NCBI RefSeq assembly: GCF_002208135.1
Contig: NZ_CP021646.1
Location: 2,730,001 to 2,794,000 of the forward strand
Reading direction: 5' to 3'
Length of the DNA stretch: 64,000 bases
Source of the DNA: Pseudoalteromonas piscicida
Lineage (GTDB): Bacteria > Pseudomonadota > Gammaproteobacteria > Enterobacterales > Alteromonadaceae
Position numbers and translations under genes: made by a program. This document shows, one piece after another, positions 9,731 through 17,827 of the stretch. The notes below the pieces were generated by a model, which saw only the letters and a list, made by a program, of their open reading frames with translations, had not been told where the DNA came from and ran no database searches. Position 1 is the first letter of the stretch. Every line of letters starts with the position of its first letter.

Positions 9731-9901
9731 ATGTCATATACATATAACGGAACAGAGATCCGTGTTGAGCAACCAATTAGCTCAATTTCGGTGAACAAAT
9801 CTAAAGTGATCTTTGCTGACGGCACAGGCCGTAAGATCACACAATTCGCCAATGGCGGCGAAGCACGTCAATTTCTGAGCTGGTTAACTTCAGCTCAGTA
9901 A
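9731..9901 (+). CDS. Small conserved-looking hypothetical protein (56 aa)
   Basis: A 56-residue soluble protein starting MSYTYNGTEIRVEQPI and ending FLSWLTSAQ. I do not recognise the family. It has an alternating polar/hydrophobic pattern suggesting small beta-strands, with an ADGTGRK turn, and no signal peptide, membrane segment or cysteine. I chose the ATG at 9731 over the longer open frame because residues upstream look non-coding. A good hairpin follows the stop immediately, which supports a real transcription unit. Role unknown. Confidence 0.6.
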   Translation: MSYTYNGTEIRVEQPISSISVNKSKVIFADGTGRKITQFANGGEARQFLSWLTSAQ

Positions 9902-9907
9902 TCGCTA

Positions 9908-9931
9908 AAACGTCGAGCTTGCTCGACGTTT
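9908..9931. terminator. Hairpin terminator
   Basis: AAACGTCGAGC-TT-GCTCGACGTTT is a perfect 11-bp stem with a two-base gap, sitting between the small gene (+) and the convergent TPR gene (-). Its A- and T-rich ends fit a bidirectional terminator. Confidence 0.75.
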
Positions 9932-9962
9932 GCCATCCTAATAAAACAAATTAACTGGTTAC

Positions 9963-10949
9963 TCAAAGCTGCAGCTGTCTAATCGCTTTGATTAGATCTT
10001 TGTCGCCAATTCGCGTTGATTTTAATTCGCCGATTAACTGTTTAGCACGTGGAGTATCTCCTTGGAGCATATAAAGCTGGCTTAAACGCAACCGTGCCCA
10101 ATTTTTATCTGGGTCATCGGCACCGATCTCGAGCGTTAAATACGCTTGTAATGCTGCGATCCCCTCGCCTACATTTACCTGTGAAAACACCGCCGTCCGG
10201 CCAATTTGGTAAAGCCCCGCAGCGTAATGCTTTGGTTCCTTTTTTACTATTAAAGTCCTGAAAAACACAAATGCACCATCGTAATGTTTGATACTCTGCA
10301 GCGCAATTCCAGCTTTAAACAACACTGCTTCATCAATAGTTTTGCGTTCGAGCAAGGTGTTAGTATAGGTTATCAACGCTTCATCATTGCCAGTCTGCAA
10401 ATAAAAGTCGATCCATAGCTTCATTGCGGCATGGGAAGATAAGGCTTCTATCGCCCTTATCTGTTGCACCGCTTTGGCCTCAGAGCCACCAGCAATGCTT
10501 GGTGCTGAAAGGTAGAAATAGAATAACCCTTGCTGCGCTTTGATATGTGCTGAGTCTTTGTCTATTGCTGCTAAAAACGCATTTTCTATGTTGTTGGCAT
10601 AACTCAGTTTTGAAAAGATAGAAGCATGCTTTATTTGCTCTGCATTGACCTTGGCGTACCAATAATACTCATCCGCACTGTTGGGCTCGAGACGCAATGC
10701 TTTTTTAAGGTAGTCTTCGGCTTCGTCGAGCTTGTCAGACGCCAGTTTAATCCTACCAAGGTAATAAAATGACTCATTGGAATGCGTTTCTTGCAGAGCT
10801 AGAAAAGCTTGCTCTGCATCCACTTTTACCTGTTGTTCAAATAGTGTTTTGGCATGCTCCAACGCGTCTGTCGGACTCGGCGTCGCAAACACTTTAGAGG
10901 TTGCAACTAGCATCATCAATAAGTTCAGTACTTTGTTCTCCCAAGACAT
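9963..10949 (-). CDS. Periplasmic TPR-repeat protein
   Basis: Tetratricopeptide-repeat protein of about 328 residues with an N-terminal signal-like segment (LNLLMMLVATSKVFAT). Helical TPR units are visible, for example SFYYLGRIKLASDKLDEAEDYLKKALRLEPNS by pattern (G-x-x-Y-x-A-L-P spacing) around residues 60-95 and a last unit near residues 290-315. It probably mediates protein contacts; no enzymatic motif is present. I prefer the ATG at 10949 (GGAGG 8 nt upstream) to the GTG at 10958. Its start shares one base with the stop of the upstream membrane gene (TAATG), and its ribosome site lies inside that gene's end, so translation is likely coupled. Confidence 0.78.
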   Translation of the reverse strand: MSWENKVLNLLMMLVATSKVFATPSPTDALEHAKTLFEQQVKVDAEQAFLALQETHSNESFYYLGRIKLASDKLDEAEDYLKKALRLEPNSADEYYWYAKVNAEQIKHASIFSKLSYANNIENAFLAAIDKDSAHIKAQQGLFYFYLSAPSIAGGSEAKAVQQIRAIEALSSHAAMKLWIDFYLQTGNDEALITYTNTLLERKTIDEAVLFKAGIALQSIKHYDGAFVFFRTLIVKKEPKHYAAGLYQIGRTAVFSQVNVGEGIAALQAYLTLEIGADDPDKNWARLRLSQLYMLQGDTPRAKQLIGELKSTRIGDKDLIKAIRQLQL

Positions 10950-11695
10950 TATTTGCACCTCCTAGTTTGACGGCTAACTAACTGCTTTTTGTAAAACAGG
11001 ATACCCAAAGTGCCGATCACAACGGGTAACAACCATGGCACTAGCTGCCATGCCCCAGGCAATAGTTGCGCTAACGAATGACGCCCACCCACCGCGAAAA
11101 ATGCCGTATATACCGCAATCCCTGCACCTAAAATGGTGCTCATATGCTCCAGCAGCCACTCTCGTGGTTTGAGCGTTGGCTTAAATATGTAGAACAACAT
11201 AGTAGCGACGGTAAAAAGCACAATAAGTGAAAATATTAGATATAGCGTTCTGCCAGATGCAAGCGCAGCGTATAACACGCGCCCTCCTACTGCCGCCAAG
11301 AGTCCTATTAGCAATAAATGAGGCCAGCTTTTTAATCGCTCACGGTGCTGTTTGGCCTTTAACACCAAACTCGAATGACGAATATTTGCTAACACTAATA
11401 CTGATAGCATCAGTAAAAATTCACTCAATTGACGTTGCTTCAATACCAGCTGTTGCCCTAGCTCCTGCTCAATGTGTTGAGAGGGGTAACGGACTGCCAA
11501 TGGGTCGTAAATCACAATTAGGCACATGACAATGCCACTGACAGAAACTAACCACATACACCAAGTGAATATTTTTCCCCATAGTCTATGCTGTGGGCTA
11601 CCTTTTACGGTCACGACTGGCCCCCAAAATACAATTAGCGCAATTGCACCAATAATAATGTGCAAATACAAAGCAAACTGATGAACAATAAGCAT
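10949..11695 (-). CDS. DUF2306-like multi-spanning membrane protein
   Basis: Integral membrane protein of 248 residues with about seven transmembrane helices. The beginning (LHIIIGAIALIVFWGP, then a short loop with SPQHRLWGKIF) resembles the DUF2306/PepSY-like small membrane protein group whose first helix-loop carries conserved His and Arg. The function of that group is not known to me with certainty. It heads a two-gene unit with the TPR protein, sharing the TAATG junction. The C-terminus is short and basic (SRQTRRCK), consistent with a cytoplasmic tail. The name is tentative; membrane location is sure. Confidence 0.65.
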   Translation of the reverse strand: MLIVHQFALYLHIIIGAIALIVFWGPVVTVKGSPQHRLWGKIFTWCMWLVSVSGIVMCLIVIYDPLAVRYPSQHIEQELGQQLVLKQRQLSEFLLMLSVLVLANIRHSSLVLKAKQHRERLKSWPHLLLIGLLAAVGGRVLYAALASGRTLYLIFSLIVLFTVATMLFYIFKPTLKPREWLLEHMSTILGAGIAVYTAFFAVGGRHSLAQLLPGAWQLVPWLLPVVIGTLGILFYKKQLVSRQTRRCK

Positions 11696-11884
11696 AACAA
11701 TCTCTCTTTTATGAATTCGACCTTTAGCCTAGCGCTACCACATCAGAAGTACCTGTCCCAAACGTCATGATGTGAAACCATGACTTTTGGCCTATGGGCA
11801 CAGTCTTGTTACTTTGTCATACTCAGTGAGATAAATAACCTGAACGCGGGATAACAACTTGTTCTTTAGCAGCTGTTATCCCTT

Positions 11885-12046
11885 ATACCAATTAGCTTAA
11901 TTAAGTGATCTATTTTGAGGCGAGAAAATCTTGTCGATAACTAGGCGAAAATTTTGCTATTTAGTTGTTCTAAATGAGAAATTTTTAACGCAGTTAGCGT
12001 CAGATTTGTTCCTTCAAATTGAGCAAGTATTAAGACTAATTGGTAT
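11885..12046. mobile_element. MITE-like palindromic repeat, 162 bp
   Basis: The element begins ATACCAATTAG and ends with its exact complement CTAATTGGTAT. The match continues imperfectly inward (CTTAAT arms, then a long stem pairing around 11930-11960 with 11980-12005), so the whole unit can fold into one long hairpin. No coding capacity is present. Size, terminal inverted repeats and intergenic position fit a non-autonomous MITE or large REP-like unit. It sits directly upstream of the histidine kinase gene and may carry or alter its promoter. Confidence 0.7.
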
Positions 12047-12085
12047 TACTACTACGTTAAATTTGCTTGCAAGAGGACATTGGCG

Positions 12086-13213
12086 TTGATATTCGGAAAA
12101 TTAATCGCAAATCGAGATATGAGAGACCTATTGGCGCTGATGACTTGGGTTGCCCTTTTCGCTATTTCAGCTTACATAACGAATAAACAGAATGAGCCAC
12201 CAGAAATACCCATCTTCAGCAGCTTTTTCTGTCTTTATGCACTGAGTTACCTCATTGGCACTTGTGAGCAGTGTGAACGTCATTTACGATGGCTTGCCCT
12301 AGCTGTAATGCTATTTTCAGCTTTTGCCTGTGGCTGGATAATGCAATTTGGATATTTATCTATTCTTACCATTATTTGGATTGCCGTTATCGCTTATCTA
12401 CTGCCCCTTCGCGTATCTGTTGGCTTCACCATTATTATCGTATTGAGCTGGTTTACAATGCAGAGTATCAAACAACAACACCTGCTATGGATTGAGGGAT
12501 TACTGTATGGCCTGTTTCACTTATTCGCCTTGCTATTAGCCACCACCCATCAACGAGAACAACAAGCTAGGGTCGAGATCCAAAATCAACATGCTCAGTT
12601 GCAATCCACGCAACACTTACTTTCTGAGCTGTCGAAGCATTCTGAGCGCACCCGAATAGCGAGGGAATTACACGATCTTTTAGGGCATCACCTCACAGCA
12701 TTGAGTATAAAATTGCAGATAGCGGAACGACTGACTACCGAAACGCCAGCCCAGCAGCACATCCAAGAATGTCAAAGCGTGGCTAAGCTACTACTAAATG
12801 ACGTGCGAGATGCCGTGGATATGCTCAGACAACACAGAGATATTGATTTTCATCAATCGCTTACCTTGCTACTCCAACATATTCCTGAGCTAAAAGTGCA
12901 TGCAACCATACCGCAGCATATTGCTGTTGACGATAGCCCTGTAGCACAAGTGCTGCTGCGCTGTGTTCAAGAAGCAATAACCAACAGCCTAAGGCATAGT
13001 CATGCAAAGCAGTTCTGGCTTGAAATGACGTTAGATGATGAAAAGCTGTTCGTCAGTATGCATGACGATGGCTATATCAGTGAACAATGGCAAAAAGGGA
13101 ATGGTTTAACGGGGATGTCTGAACGCATATCTGAGTGTGGCGGCCACTTGCATCTCTATGAGCACAGTCGCGCCCTATACTATAAAATTAAACTCCCGTT
13201 AACTCCACAGTAA
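12086..13213 (+). CDS. NarL/DesK-type sensor histidine kinase
   Basis: Membrane sensor kinase of about 375 residues that should phosphorylate the adjacent LuxR-type regulator. The N-terminal half has about five to six transmembrane helices and no large periplasmic domain, so the signal is probably sensed in the membrane. A coiled linker leads to a HisKA_3 box RELHDLLGHHLTALS with phospho-acceptor H196, an N box VQEAITNSLRHSH and a G box GNGLTGMSERI. I chose the second TTG (12086) because AAGAGGA lies 8 nt upstream; the first TTG (12080) would be too close. Only 11 nt separate it from the regulator. The DesK-like layout suggests membrane or envelope sensing, which is inference. Confidence 0.85.
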   Translation: MIFGKLIANRDMRDLLALMTWVALFAISAYITNKQNEPPEIPIFSSFFCLYALSYLIGTCEQCERHLRWLALAVMLFSAFACGWIMQFGYLSILTIIWIAVIAYLLPLRVSVGFTIIIVLSWFTMQSIKQQHLLWIEGLLYGLFHLFALLLATTHQREQQARVEIQNQHAQLQSTQHLLSELSKHSERTRIARELHDLLGHHLTALSIKLQIAERLTTETPAQQHIQECQSVAKLLLNDVRDAVDMLRQHRDIDFHQSLTLLLQHIPELKVHATIPQHIAVDDSPVAQVLLRCVQEAITNSLRHSHAKQFWLEMTLDDEKLFVSMHDDGYISEQWQKGNGLTGMSERISECGGHLHLYEHSRALYYKIKLPLTPQ

Positions 13214-13224
13214 GGACGATATTG

Positions 13225-13866
13225 ATGAAAGTAGTCGTGGTTGACGATCAGAAACTCGTAAGAGAAGGCATTGTCACTTTATTACAATTTAACGAGGAAG
13301 TTGAAGTCATTGCCCAGTGCGACAATGGTCAGACGTTACTTGATGAGCTAGCAGAGGTTGCCCCTGATATTATTTTACTGGATCTATCCATGCCTATTAT
13401 GAATGGTATCGCCACCTTGAAGCAGCTAAATAGTCAAGGCATAACGATCCCAGTATTAGTATTAACAACCTTCGATGACCCCAAGCTCGTTCTCGACAGC
13501 TTAAGTAATGGTGCCAAGGGCTTTGTACTCAAAGATATCGCTCTGGATTCCTTAGTAAATGCCATGAAAATCATCATCAATGGTGAAACCTACTTTCAAC
13601 CAGCGATCACAGAAACCCTGTTAAAGTATGCACCAAAGCTCAACAATGATTTTTCTGAGTTCAAAGCCACAGAGACGCTTAGCGTACGAGAAATAGAGGT
13701 ATTGAGACTGGTTGCAAATGGTTATTCCAACAAGGAAATAGCTGAAGCCTTACACAAGTCAGAAGGCACAATCAAAAATCATGTCTCCAATTTACTTTCT
13801 AAACTTGGCGTAAGAGATAGAACCCGTGCAGTACTTTTAGCAATCGAGATGGGAATATTACAGTAA
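13225..13866 (+). CDS. NarL/FixJ-type response regulator
   Basis: Two-domain response regulator (213 residues). The receiver has acidic VVVDD near the start, phospho-acceptor D53 in LLDLSMPIMNG, TTFDD and the lysine in GFVLKDI. The C-terminal LuxR helix-turn-helix spans about residues 150-210 (LSVREIEVLRLVANG...KSEGTIKNHVSNLLSKLG). The ATG at 13225 has AAGGA 8 nt upstream; the TTG just before it is not needed. It is the cognate partner of the preceding kinase. No target operator can be named from the sequence. Confidence 0.9.
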   Translation: MKVVVVDDQKLVREGIVTLLQFNEEVEVIAQCDNGQTLLDELAEVAPDIILLDLSMPIMNGIATLKQLNSQGITIPVLVLTTFDDPKLVLDSLSNGAKGFVLKDIALDSLVNAMKIIINGETYFQPAITETLLKYAPKLNNDFSEFKATETLSVREIEVLRLVANGYSNKEIAEALHKSEGTIKNHVSNLLSKLGVRDRTRAVLLAIEMGILQ

Positions 13867-13878
13867 CTTAAGCAAAGC

Positions 13879-13908
13879 GCACCAATTTACCCCTGAGCAG
13901 ATTGGTGC
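13879..13908. terminator. Hairpin between convergent genes
   Basis: GCACCAAT and ATTGGTGC form an 8-bp stem with a 14-nt loop, placed between the regulator (+) and the DUF3297 gene (-). Likely a shared terminator, though no long T-tract follows. Confidence 0.5.
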
Positions 13909-13921
13909 TTCATCACGGCGC

Positions 13922-14170
13922 TTAGCAATAGTAAGCTTCAACAGTCCCTTTTGACTTCAGTAGCAAAGGTTGACCACGACGGTCTAATGCCTTTGGTGAT
14001 GCTACCTTAATCCAGCCTTCGCTGATGCAATATTCTTCAACATCAGTGCGCTCTTTACCGTTAAAACGGATGCCAATGTGGTGTTCTAGCACTTCTTTAG
14101 CATAATGTGGGCTGCGAGGGTTGATTGAAAGCCTATCTGGTAGTGCTGGTTTTTCAGTTGAATCTGTCAT
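13922..14170 (-). CDS. DUF3297 family protein
   Basis: Small soluble protein of 82 residues matching my memory of DUF3297: PDRLSINPRSPHY near the start, GIRFNGKERTDVEEYC in the centre, GWIKV and a C-terminal GQPLLLKSKGTVEAYY. The family is widespread in gammaproteobacteria and has no established function that I can state. No signal peptide or membrane segment is present. It appears to be a single-gene unit transcribed convergently to the two-component pair and in the same direction as the following oxidoreductase. Confidence 0.82.
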   Translation of the reverse strand: MTDSTEKPALPDRLSINPRSPHYAKEVLEHHIGIRFNGKERTDVEEYCISEGWIKVASPKALDRRGQPLLLKSKGTVEAYYC

Positions 14171-14261
14171 CGTTTTTCTTCAATTATTTAAGCATGCTGT
14201 ATTGTAGGTAATCACACCGAACTGCTCAATAGTCACATGCCTAAATTTTGAGAAATCTATG

Positions 14262-15248
14262 CTAGGCGTTAATGTCCACAATTATACGACCTCTCACCTT
14301 GCCATTAAGCAAATCCACCGCTGTAGGTATAGCTTCGGCTAAGGGGATTTCATGAGCGATGACACCAAGTTTATTTAAATCAAGATCACTCGCTAACCGT
14401 TGCCATGCTTCAAGCCTTAACGCTTTAGGGCACATCACACTGTCAATACCGGTCAACGTCACCCCTCGTAAAATAAAAGGTGCTACAGTGGCAGGGAAAT
14501 CCATACCACCTGCTAAGCCACACGCAGTAACGACACCACCATATTTAGTGCCAGCACATGCGTTTGCTAAAACATGTGAACCAACCACATCAACGACTCC
14601 AGCCCAACGCTCTTTTGCAAGCGGCTTACCCACTCCTTCTAACTCGCTGCGATGAATCACATTTTGTGCGCCAAGCTGCTTGAGAAATTGAGATTCTTGC
14701 TCAACTCTGCCACTTAGCGCTGTAACGCTAAATCCAAGCTTTGACAGAATAGCAATCGCCACGCTACCCACACCACCCGCTGCACCGGTCACCAATATTT
14801 CACCTTGCTCGGGCGTTACGCCATGCCGTTCAAGTGCCATAATACACAACATCGCGGTATAGCCTGCAGTGCCAATAGCCATCGCGTCTTTTGGTTCGAA
14901 GTTGGCTGGCACAGGGACGAGCCATTCGCCGTTAACTCGTGCTTTTTGTGCCAGGCCGCCCCAGTGTTTTTCTCCAACTCCCCAACCATTGAGTATTACC
15001 AATTGCCCTCGCTCATAGTCAGAGTGATTCGAAGCCGATACTTTACCGACAAAATCAATACCAGGGATCATAGGAAAGCTTCTCACCACAGGTGACTTTC
15101 CTGTGATCGCTAGCGCGTCTTTGTAATTGAGTGTCGAGTATAATACCTCAATATCAACATCGCCCGGCATTAACTCCTGTTCGCTAACCTCATTGAGTGT
15201 CGCAGTATAATTGCCGTCTTGCTTATCGATTATTATTGCTTTAAACAT
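14262..15248 (-). CDS. acuI: AcuI/YhdH-type acrylyl-CoA reductase (quinone oxidoreductase family)
   Basis: Zinc-free medium-chain dehydrogenase of 328 residues, NADPH-dependent, in the AcuI/YhdH group that reduces acryloyl-CoA to propionyl-CoA. Signatures are [12 protein letters not shown] at the N-terminus, [23 protein letters not shown], and the nucleotide loop [11 protein letters not shown] followed by ALSGR, the NADP-binding end of the second strand. The reaction detoxifies acrylate, a product of DMSP cleavage in marine bacteria, but no DMSP lyase is in the window. A TetR-type repressor gene lies 77 bp upstream in the same direction, and an operator-like palindrome sits between them, so electrophile-responsive control is likely. 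Confidence 0.85.
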   Translation of the reverse strand: MFKAIIIDKQDGNYTATLNEVSEQELMPGDVDIEVLYSTLNYKDALAITGKSPVVRSFPMIPGIDFVGKVSASNHSDYERGQLVILNGWGVGEKHWGGLAQKARVNGEWLVPVPANFEPKDAMAIGTAGYTAMLCIMALERHGVTPEQGEILVTGAAGGVGSVAIAILSKLGFSVTALSGRVEQESQFLKQLGAQNVIHRSELEGVGKPLAKERWAGVVDVVGSHVLANACAGTKYGGVVTACGLAGGMDFPATVAPFILRGVTLTGIDSVMCPKALRLEAWQRLASDLDLNKLGVIAHEIPLAEAIPTAVDLLNGKVRGRIIVDINA

Positions 15249-15263
15249 ATCTCCTCCATTAAT

Positions 15264-15278
15264 TAGACCAATCGTCTA
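15264..15278. promoter_or_regulatory. TetR operator upstream of acuI
   Basis: TAGACCAATCGTCTA has TAGAC/GTCTA arms around five bases. The same arms and nearly the same centre occur upstream of the repressor gene at 15976-15990. It lies 16-30 nt before the acuI start, consistent with repression of acuI. The arms resemble the NemR-type box TAGAC-N-GTCTA as I recall it. Confidence 0.75.
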
Positions 15279-15325
15279 TTAAATTATAAAAAGAGTGTGG
15301 TTTAACCCACTTAACTGCAAAATGG

Positions 15326-15964
15326 TTAACCAGACACTTGTATTGAACGAATAAAAAACTCAGAGAATAGCTTTAGTGGCACTGCACTTTGTTCAAGTTT
15401 AGCTCTCATTACCGCGCCTTCCCAACCATTCCAAAACGTGTAGGCTAGCTCGTCGCAGTTTGTTTCTCTGGCAATATGTCCAAGCAGCTTTGCTTGTTCA
15501 AAACACTCAGCGACCAGTGCTTGCCACTCATTAAGCACATCGTCTAATTTATCTCTGAACGATTCTGGTAACTGCGCAACTTCTTGGCTTAGATTACCAA
15601 CTAAGCAACCTCGCGAATAGCTGAACTTTCTCATCGACATCTCAGCTTGATCCATAAACAATGCAAGTCGCGCTAACGGATCAAGATATTCGACCGATAA
15701 TGCTTTCACTAACTTTGCTTTTAAAAAAGAGGAATAGTTTTCAATCAGTACTAAGCCATACGCTTCTTTACTTGCAAAGTAGTGGTAAAACGACCCTTTT
15801 GGTACATTCACCGAGCGCAAAATGGCATCAATACCGGTCGCAGCAAACCCTTTTTCTGTGAGAATTTCCATTCCAGTTCGGATCAATGCAGCCTTGGTTT
15901 CACTAAAACCTGTTTGCTCTTTTTTTGGTCGGCCTCTACGCCGCTTTACAGAATGCTCACTCAT
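15326..15964 (-). CDS. TetR-family regulator, NemR/AcuR-like
   Basis: Transcriptional repressor of 212 residues. After a basic RRRGRPKK tail the TetR helix-turn-helix runs from about residue 22 to 65 (ILTEKGFAATGIDAILR, VPKGSFYHYFASKEAYG). The ligand domain carries SRGCLVGNLSQEVA, which resembles the GCL region holding the reactive cysteine of NemR, a sensor of electrophiles. Two TAGAC-N5-GTCTA palindromes flank it, one before itself and one before acuI. Together these suggest a repressor that senses acrylate or other electrophiles and controls the AcuI reductase and itself. The family assignment is firm; the ligand is inference. Confidence 0.85.
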   Translation of the reverse strand: MSEHSVKRRRGRPKKEQTGFSETKAALIRTGMEILTEKGFAATGIDAILRSVNVPKGSFYHYFASKEAYGLVLIENYSSFLKAKLVKALSVEYLDPLARLALFMDQAEMSMRKFSYSRGCLVGNLSQEVAQLPESFRDKLDDVLNEWQALVAECFEQAKLLGHIARETNCDELAYTFWNGWEGAVMRAKLEQSAVPLKLFSEFFIRSIQVSG

Positions 15965-15975
15965 AGGATAAATAT

Positions 15976-15990
15976 TAGACCGATCGTCTA
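15976..15990. promoter_or_regulatory. TetR operator upstream of its own gene
   Basis: TAGACCGATCGTCTA, 12 nt before the repressor start, shares arms with the acuI site and differs at one base (CGATC versus CAATC centre). Supports autoregulation. Confidence 0.75.
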
Positions 15991-16165
15991 TAAATGTAAA
16001 TAGCGTTCGCTTTCACTTAATACCTTTTTGATTTAACGCAGCTAACTGCTCTGTGTTTTCGACTTTGCCTCATTACAGTTGTCCTTTGTACTCAATACGT
16101 AGCACAGGCTTACGCTCTCGGATACCCCCTCCAAGATAAACTTGAACTTAATTAAGGAAATAAAT

Positions 16166-16351
16166 ATAAAACTTAAATGAATCAAAAAAGCAATTAAGAC
16201 TCTTTCAAAAGATTTACAAGACTTGCCAGTGGCACAAACCCCAAAGTTTGCAGGTGCTGGCAATCCACCTTTATACCCAGAAAGCAAGTTCGATCAAGGC
16301 TGTCCTTGGTTTACACACTTTCAGGTTAGAACTTGTCCAAATCCGTATTAA
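16166..16351 (+). pseudogene. Broken GG-leader RiPP-type precursor peptide
   Basis: A 61-codon frame whose translation aligns with the intact small precursor at 36811-36993 (-). The leader reads I-K-L-K-stop-I-KKAIKTLSKDLQ...AQTPKFAGAG against M-K-L-K-L-Q-KKPLKSLSNNTE...AQATPQVAGG. The start position is ATA instead of ATG and codon five is TGA instead of a leucine codon, while AAGGA lies 7 nt upstream of the ATA. The core after the GAG motif is rich in Pro with two cysteines (QGCPWF, RTCPNPY). No reading frame with a normal start covers it. I read it as a recently inactivated paralog; a non-standard start past the TGA is less likely. No modifying enzymes are nearby. Confidence 0.6.
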
Positions 16352-16360
16352 TGCGTCATT

Positions 16361-16382
16361 GTGGGTAAGTACGCTTACCCAC
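16361..16382. terminator. Hairpin between broken peptide gene and GNAT gene
   Basis: GTGGGTAAG and CTTACCCAC form a perfect 9-bp stem with a four-base loop, positioned between convergent units. Likely a bidirectional terminator. Confidence 0.6.
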
Positions 16383-16390
16383 TAAACTTG

Positions 16391-16804
16391 TTATAACACC
16401 TTTACCATAAAATACTTACAGCCATCTTTAGGGTAATGCTCTTGGATCCATTGAGTCTCGTAGCCGTGCTTTTCATAAAACGGCATTGCCTGAAAATTTA
16501 AGGTATCGAGTAAGCATTTCACGCACCCTCTTTGCTTGGCTGCCGCTTCTAGACTTTCTAGTATCTGTGAGCCGATATTTTGACCTCTAAGTGTCTCAGA
16601 AACCCACAAAGTATCGAGCAACAACCAGTTACCAAAAGTACGCGCGGCTGCACCTGCAACAACCTCTCCAGACTCATCCTTTACTTCAACCGCCAATGGA
16701 AGGCGCTCTGTGACCTCCCAATTCGCCCAGTTAAACTCGCTAATTTTATTACTTAAAAAATCGACAAATTGTTGCTCAGGATTTTCTACTACGGATATTT
16801 TCAC
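16391..16804 (-). CDS. GNAT-family N-acetyltransferase
   Basis: Acetyl-CoA-dependent acyltransferase of 137 residues. The fold is recognisable from a first strand LAVEVKDESGEVVAGAAAR, strand 4 LLLDTLWVSETLRG, the acetyl-CoA loop LRGQNIGSQIL (the Q/RxxGxG/A motif with N in the third position), and the FYEKHGYE ending typical of the family. The substrate cannot be deduced; close small GNATs act on amino acids, antibiotics or protein N-termini. It begins just before the divergent SPFH lipoprotein gene and ends at the hairpin shared with the broken peptide gene. Confidence 0.85.
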   Translation of the reverse strand: MKISVVENPEQQFVDFLSNKISEFNWANWEVTERLPLAVEVKDESGEVVAGAAARTFGNWLLLDTLWVSETLRGQNIGSQILESLEAAAKQRGCVKCLLDTLNFQAMPFYEKHGYETQWIQEHYPKDGCKYFMVKVL

Positions 16805-16903
16805 TACTTCGCTCCGGTTGATGTCGTTGATTTACTGTAATTCTTGTTCGTCCTAGTATTGTCAATTATCATAGCGACTAACGTACCTATAAAGGAATCA
16901 TCT

Positions 16904-17743
16904 ATGATGAAATCAAAATCTAGCATTGGAAGCTCAATTGTATCTGTTATCGTGATTGGCGTTATTTTACTTTTTTCCATCACATCATGCACAAACCCCA
17001 GCACCCCTGCAGGGCATGAAGGCTATGTTTTTGAGCAACCAAGATTTTTTGGTTCAGGTGGTTATCAAGGCAGCTTAGTAGGCCCGAGCAACTATGGTTT
17101 TTCCCCGCTCAGAAATCAAGTCGTCAATATCGATATGCGCCCAAACACGTATACCGAACGCTTTGAGATCTTAGCCAAGGATGACTTGAATATCAGTTTT
17201 GATTTTCATGCCGTCATTGCAATTAAACCAGGTACAGTAAAAGATGTCGTTGAAAATTATGGTGCAGAGAACTGGTATCAGCGTTTTGTTCGCGAAACTT
17301 TCAGAACCTATGTTCGCGACGAAGTCCAACAATACGACAGTGGCGCATTAAAAAGCAAACGCGAACAAATTGCTGAAATCGTCACAAAACGTTTAAAAGG
17401 CTACCTACAGTCAGCACCATTTGATATCAAGCAAGTGGTGATCGGTAACATTAATTATCCAGATATCGTAGCCAATGCTGTAGAAAAGAAACTTGCTGCG
17501 CAACAGCTGCTAGCAGAAAAAGAAACTCAAAAGGCCATTGCTAAAAAAGATGCTGAAATTCGGATTGAAGAAGCAAAAGGTATCGCTGAAGCGCAAAAGA
17601 TCATCAACGCCACACTTACTGCAAACTACTTACAACATGAAGCGATAAATGCGCAGCTAAAAATGGCAGAATCTCCTAACCATACAACGGTTTATATTCC
17701 GGTTGGCACCAACGGCATTCCACTGGTTAAAGAGAGTCGATAA
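16904..17743 (+). CDS. SPFH/Band 7 domain lipoprotein
   Basis: Membrane-attached SPFH (prohibitin-like) protein of about 279 residues. The N-terminus has one hydrophobic segment ending in ITSC, which fits a lipobox, so it may be lipid-anchored rather than spanning. The SPFH domain covers about residues 30-190 (VVNIDMRPNTYTERFEILAKDD, FRTYVRDEVQQY, AEIVTKRL) and is followed by an Ala/Glu/Lys-rich coiled coil (QLLAEKETQKAIAKKDAEIR). Such proteins scaffold membrane microdomains or protease complexes. I chose the ATG at 16904 because AAAGGAA lies 6 nt upstream; a start at 16844 would hide the signal segment. No NfeD-type partner is present. Confidence 0.82.
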   Translation: MMKSKSSIGSSIVSVIVIGVILLFSITSCTNPSTPAGHEGYVFEQPRFFGSGGYQGSLVGPSNYGFSPLRNQVVNIDMRPNTYTERFEILAKDDLNISFDFHAVIAIKPGTVKDVVENYGAENWYQRFVRETFRTYVRDEVQQYDSGALKSKREQIAEIVTKRLKGYLQSAPFDIKQVVIGNINYPDIVANAVEKKLAAQQLLAEKETQKAIAKKDAEIRIEEAKGIAEAQKIINATLTANYLQHEAINAQLKMAESPNHTTVYIPVGTNGIPLVKESR

Positions 17744-17827
17744 CAAAGTACCAATAATTCGTTTGAGTTGGCAATAATAACAGCTAGAAGGCCAGTTGAT
17801 CTTTCAAGTTTGCTTTTGTAACAAAGC

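Noticed and set aside
16042..16287. Minus-strand open frame of 81 codons before the GNAT gene
   Set aside because: It is antisense to the broken RiPP-type precursor, has no ribosome site and an odd composition.
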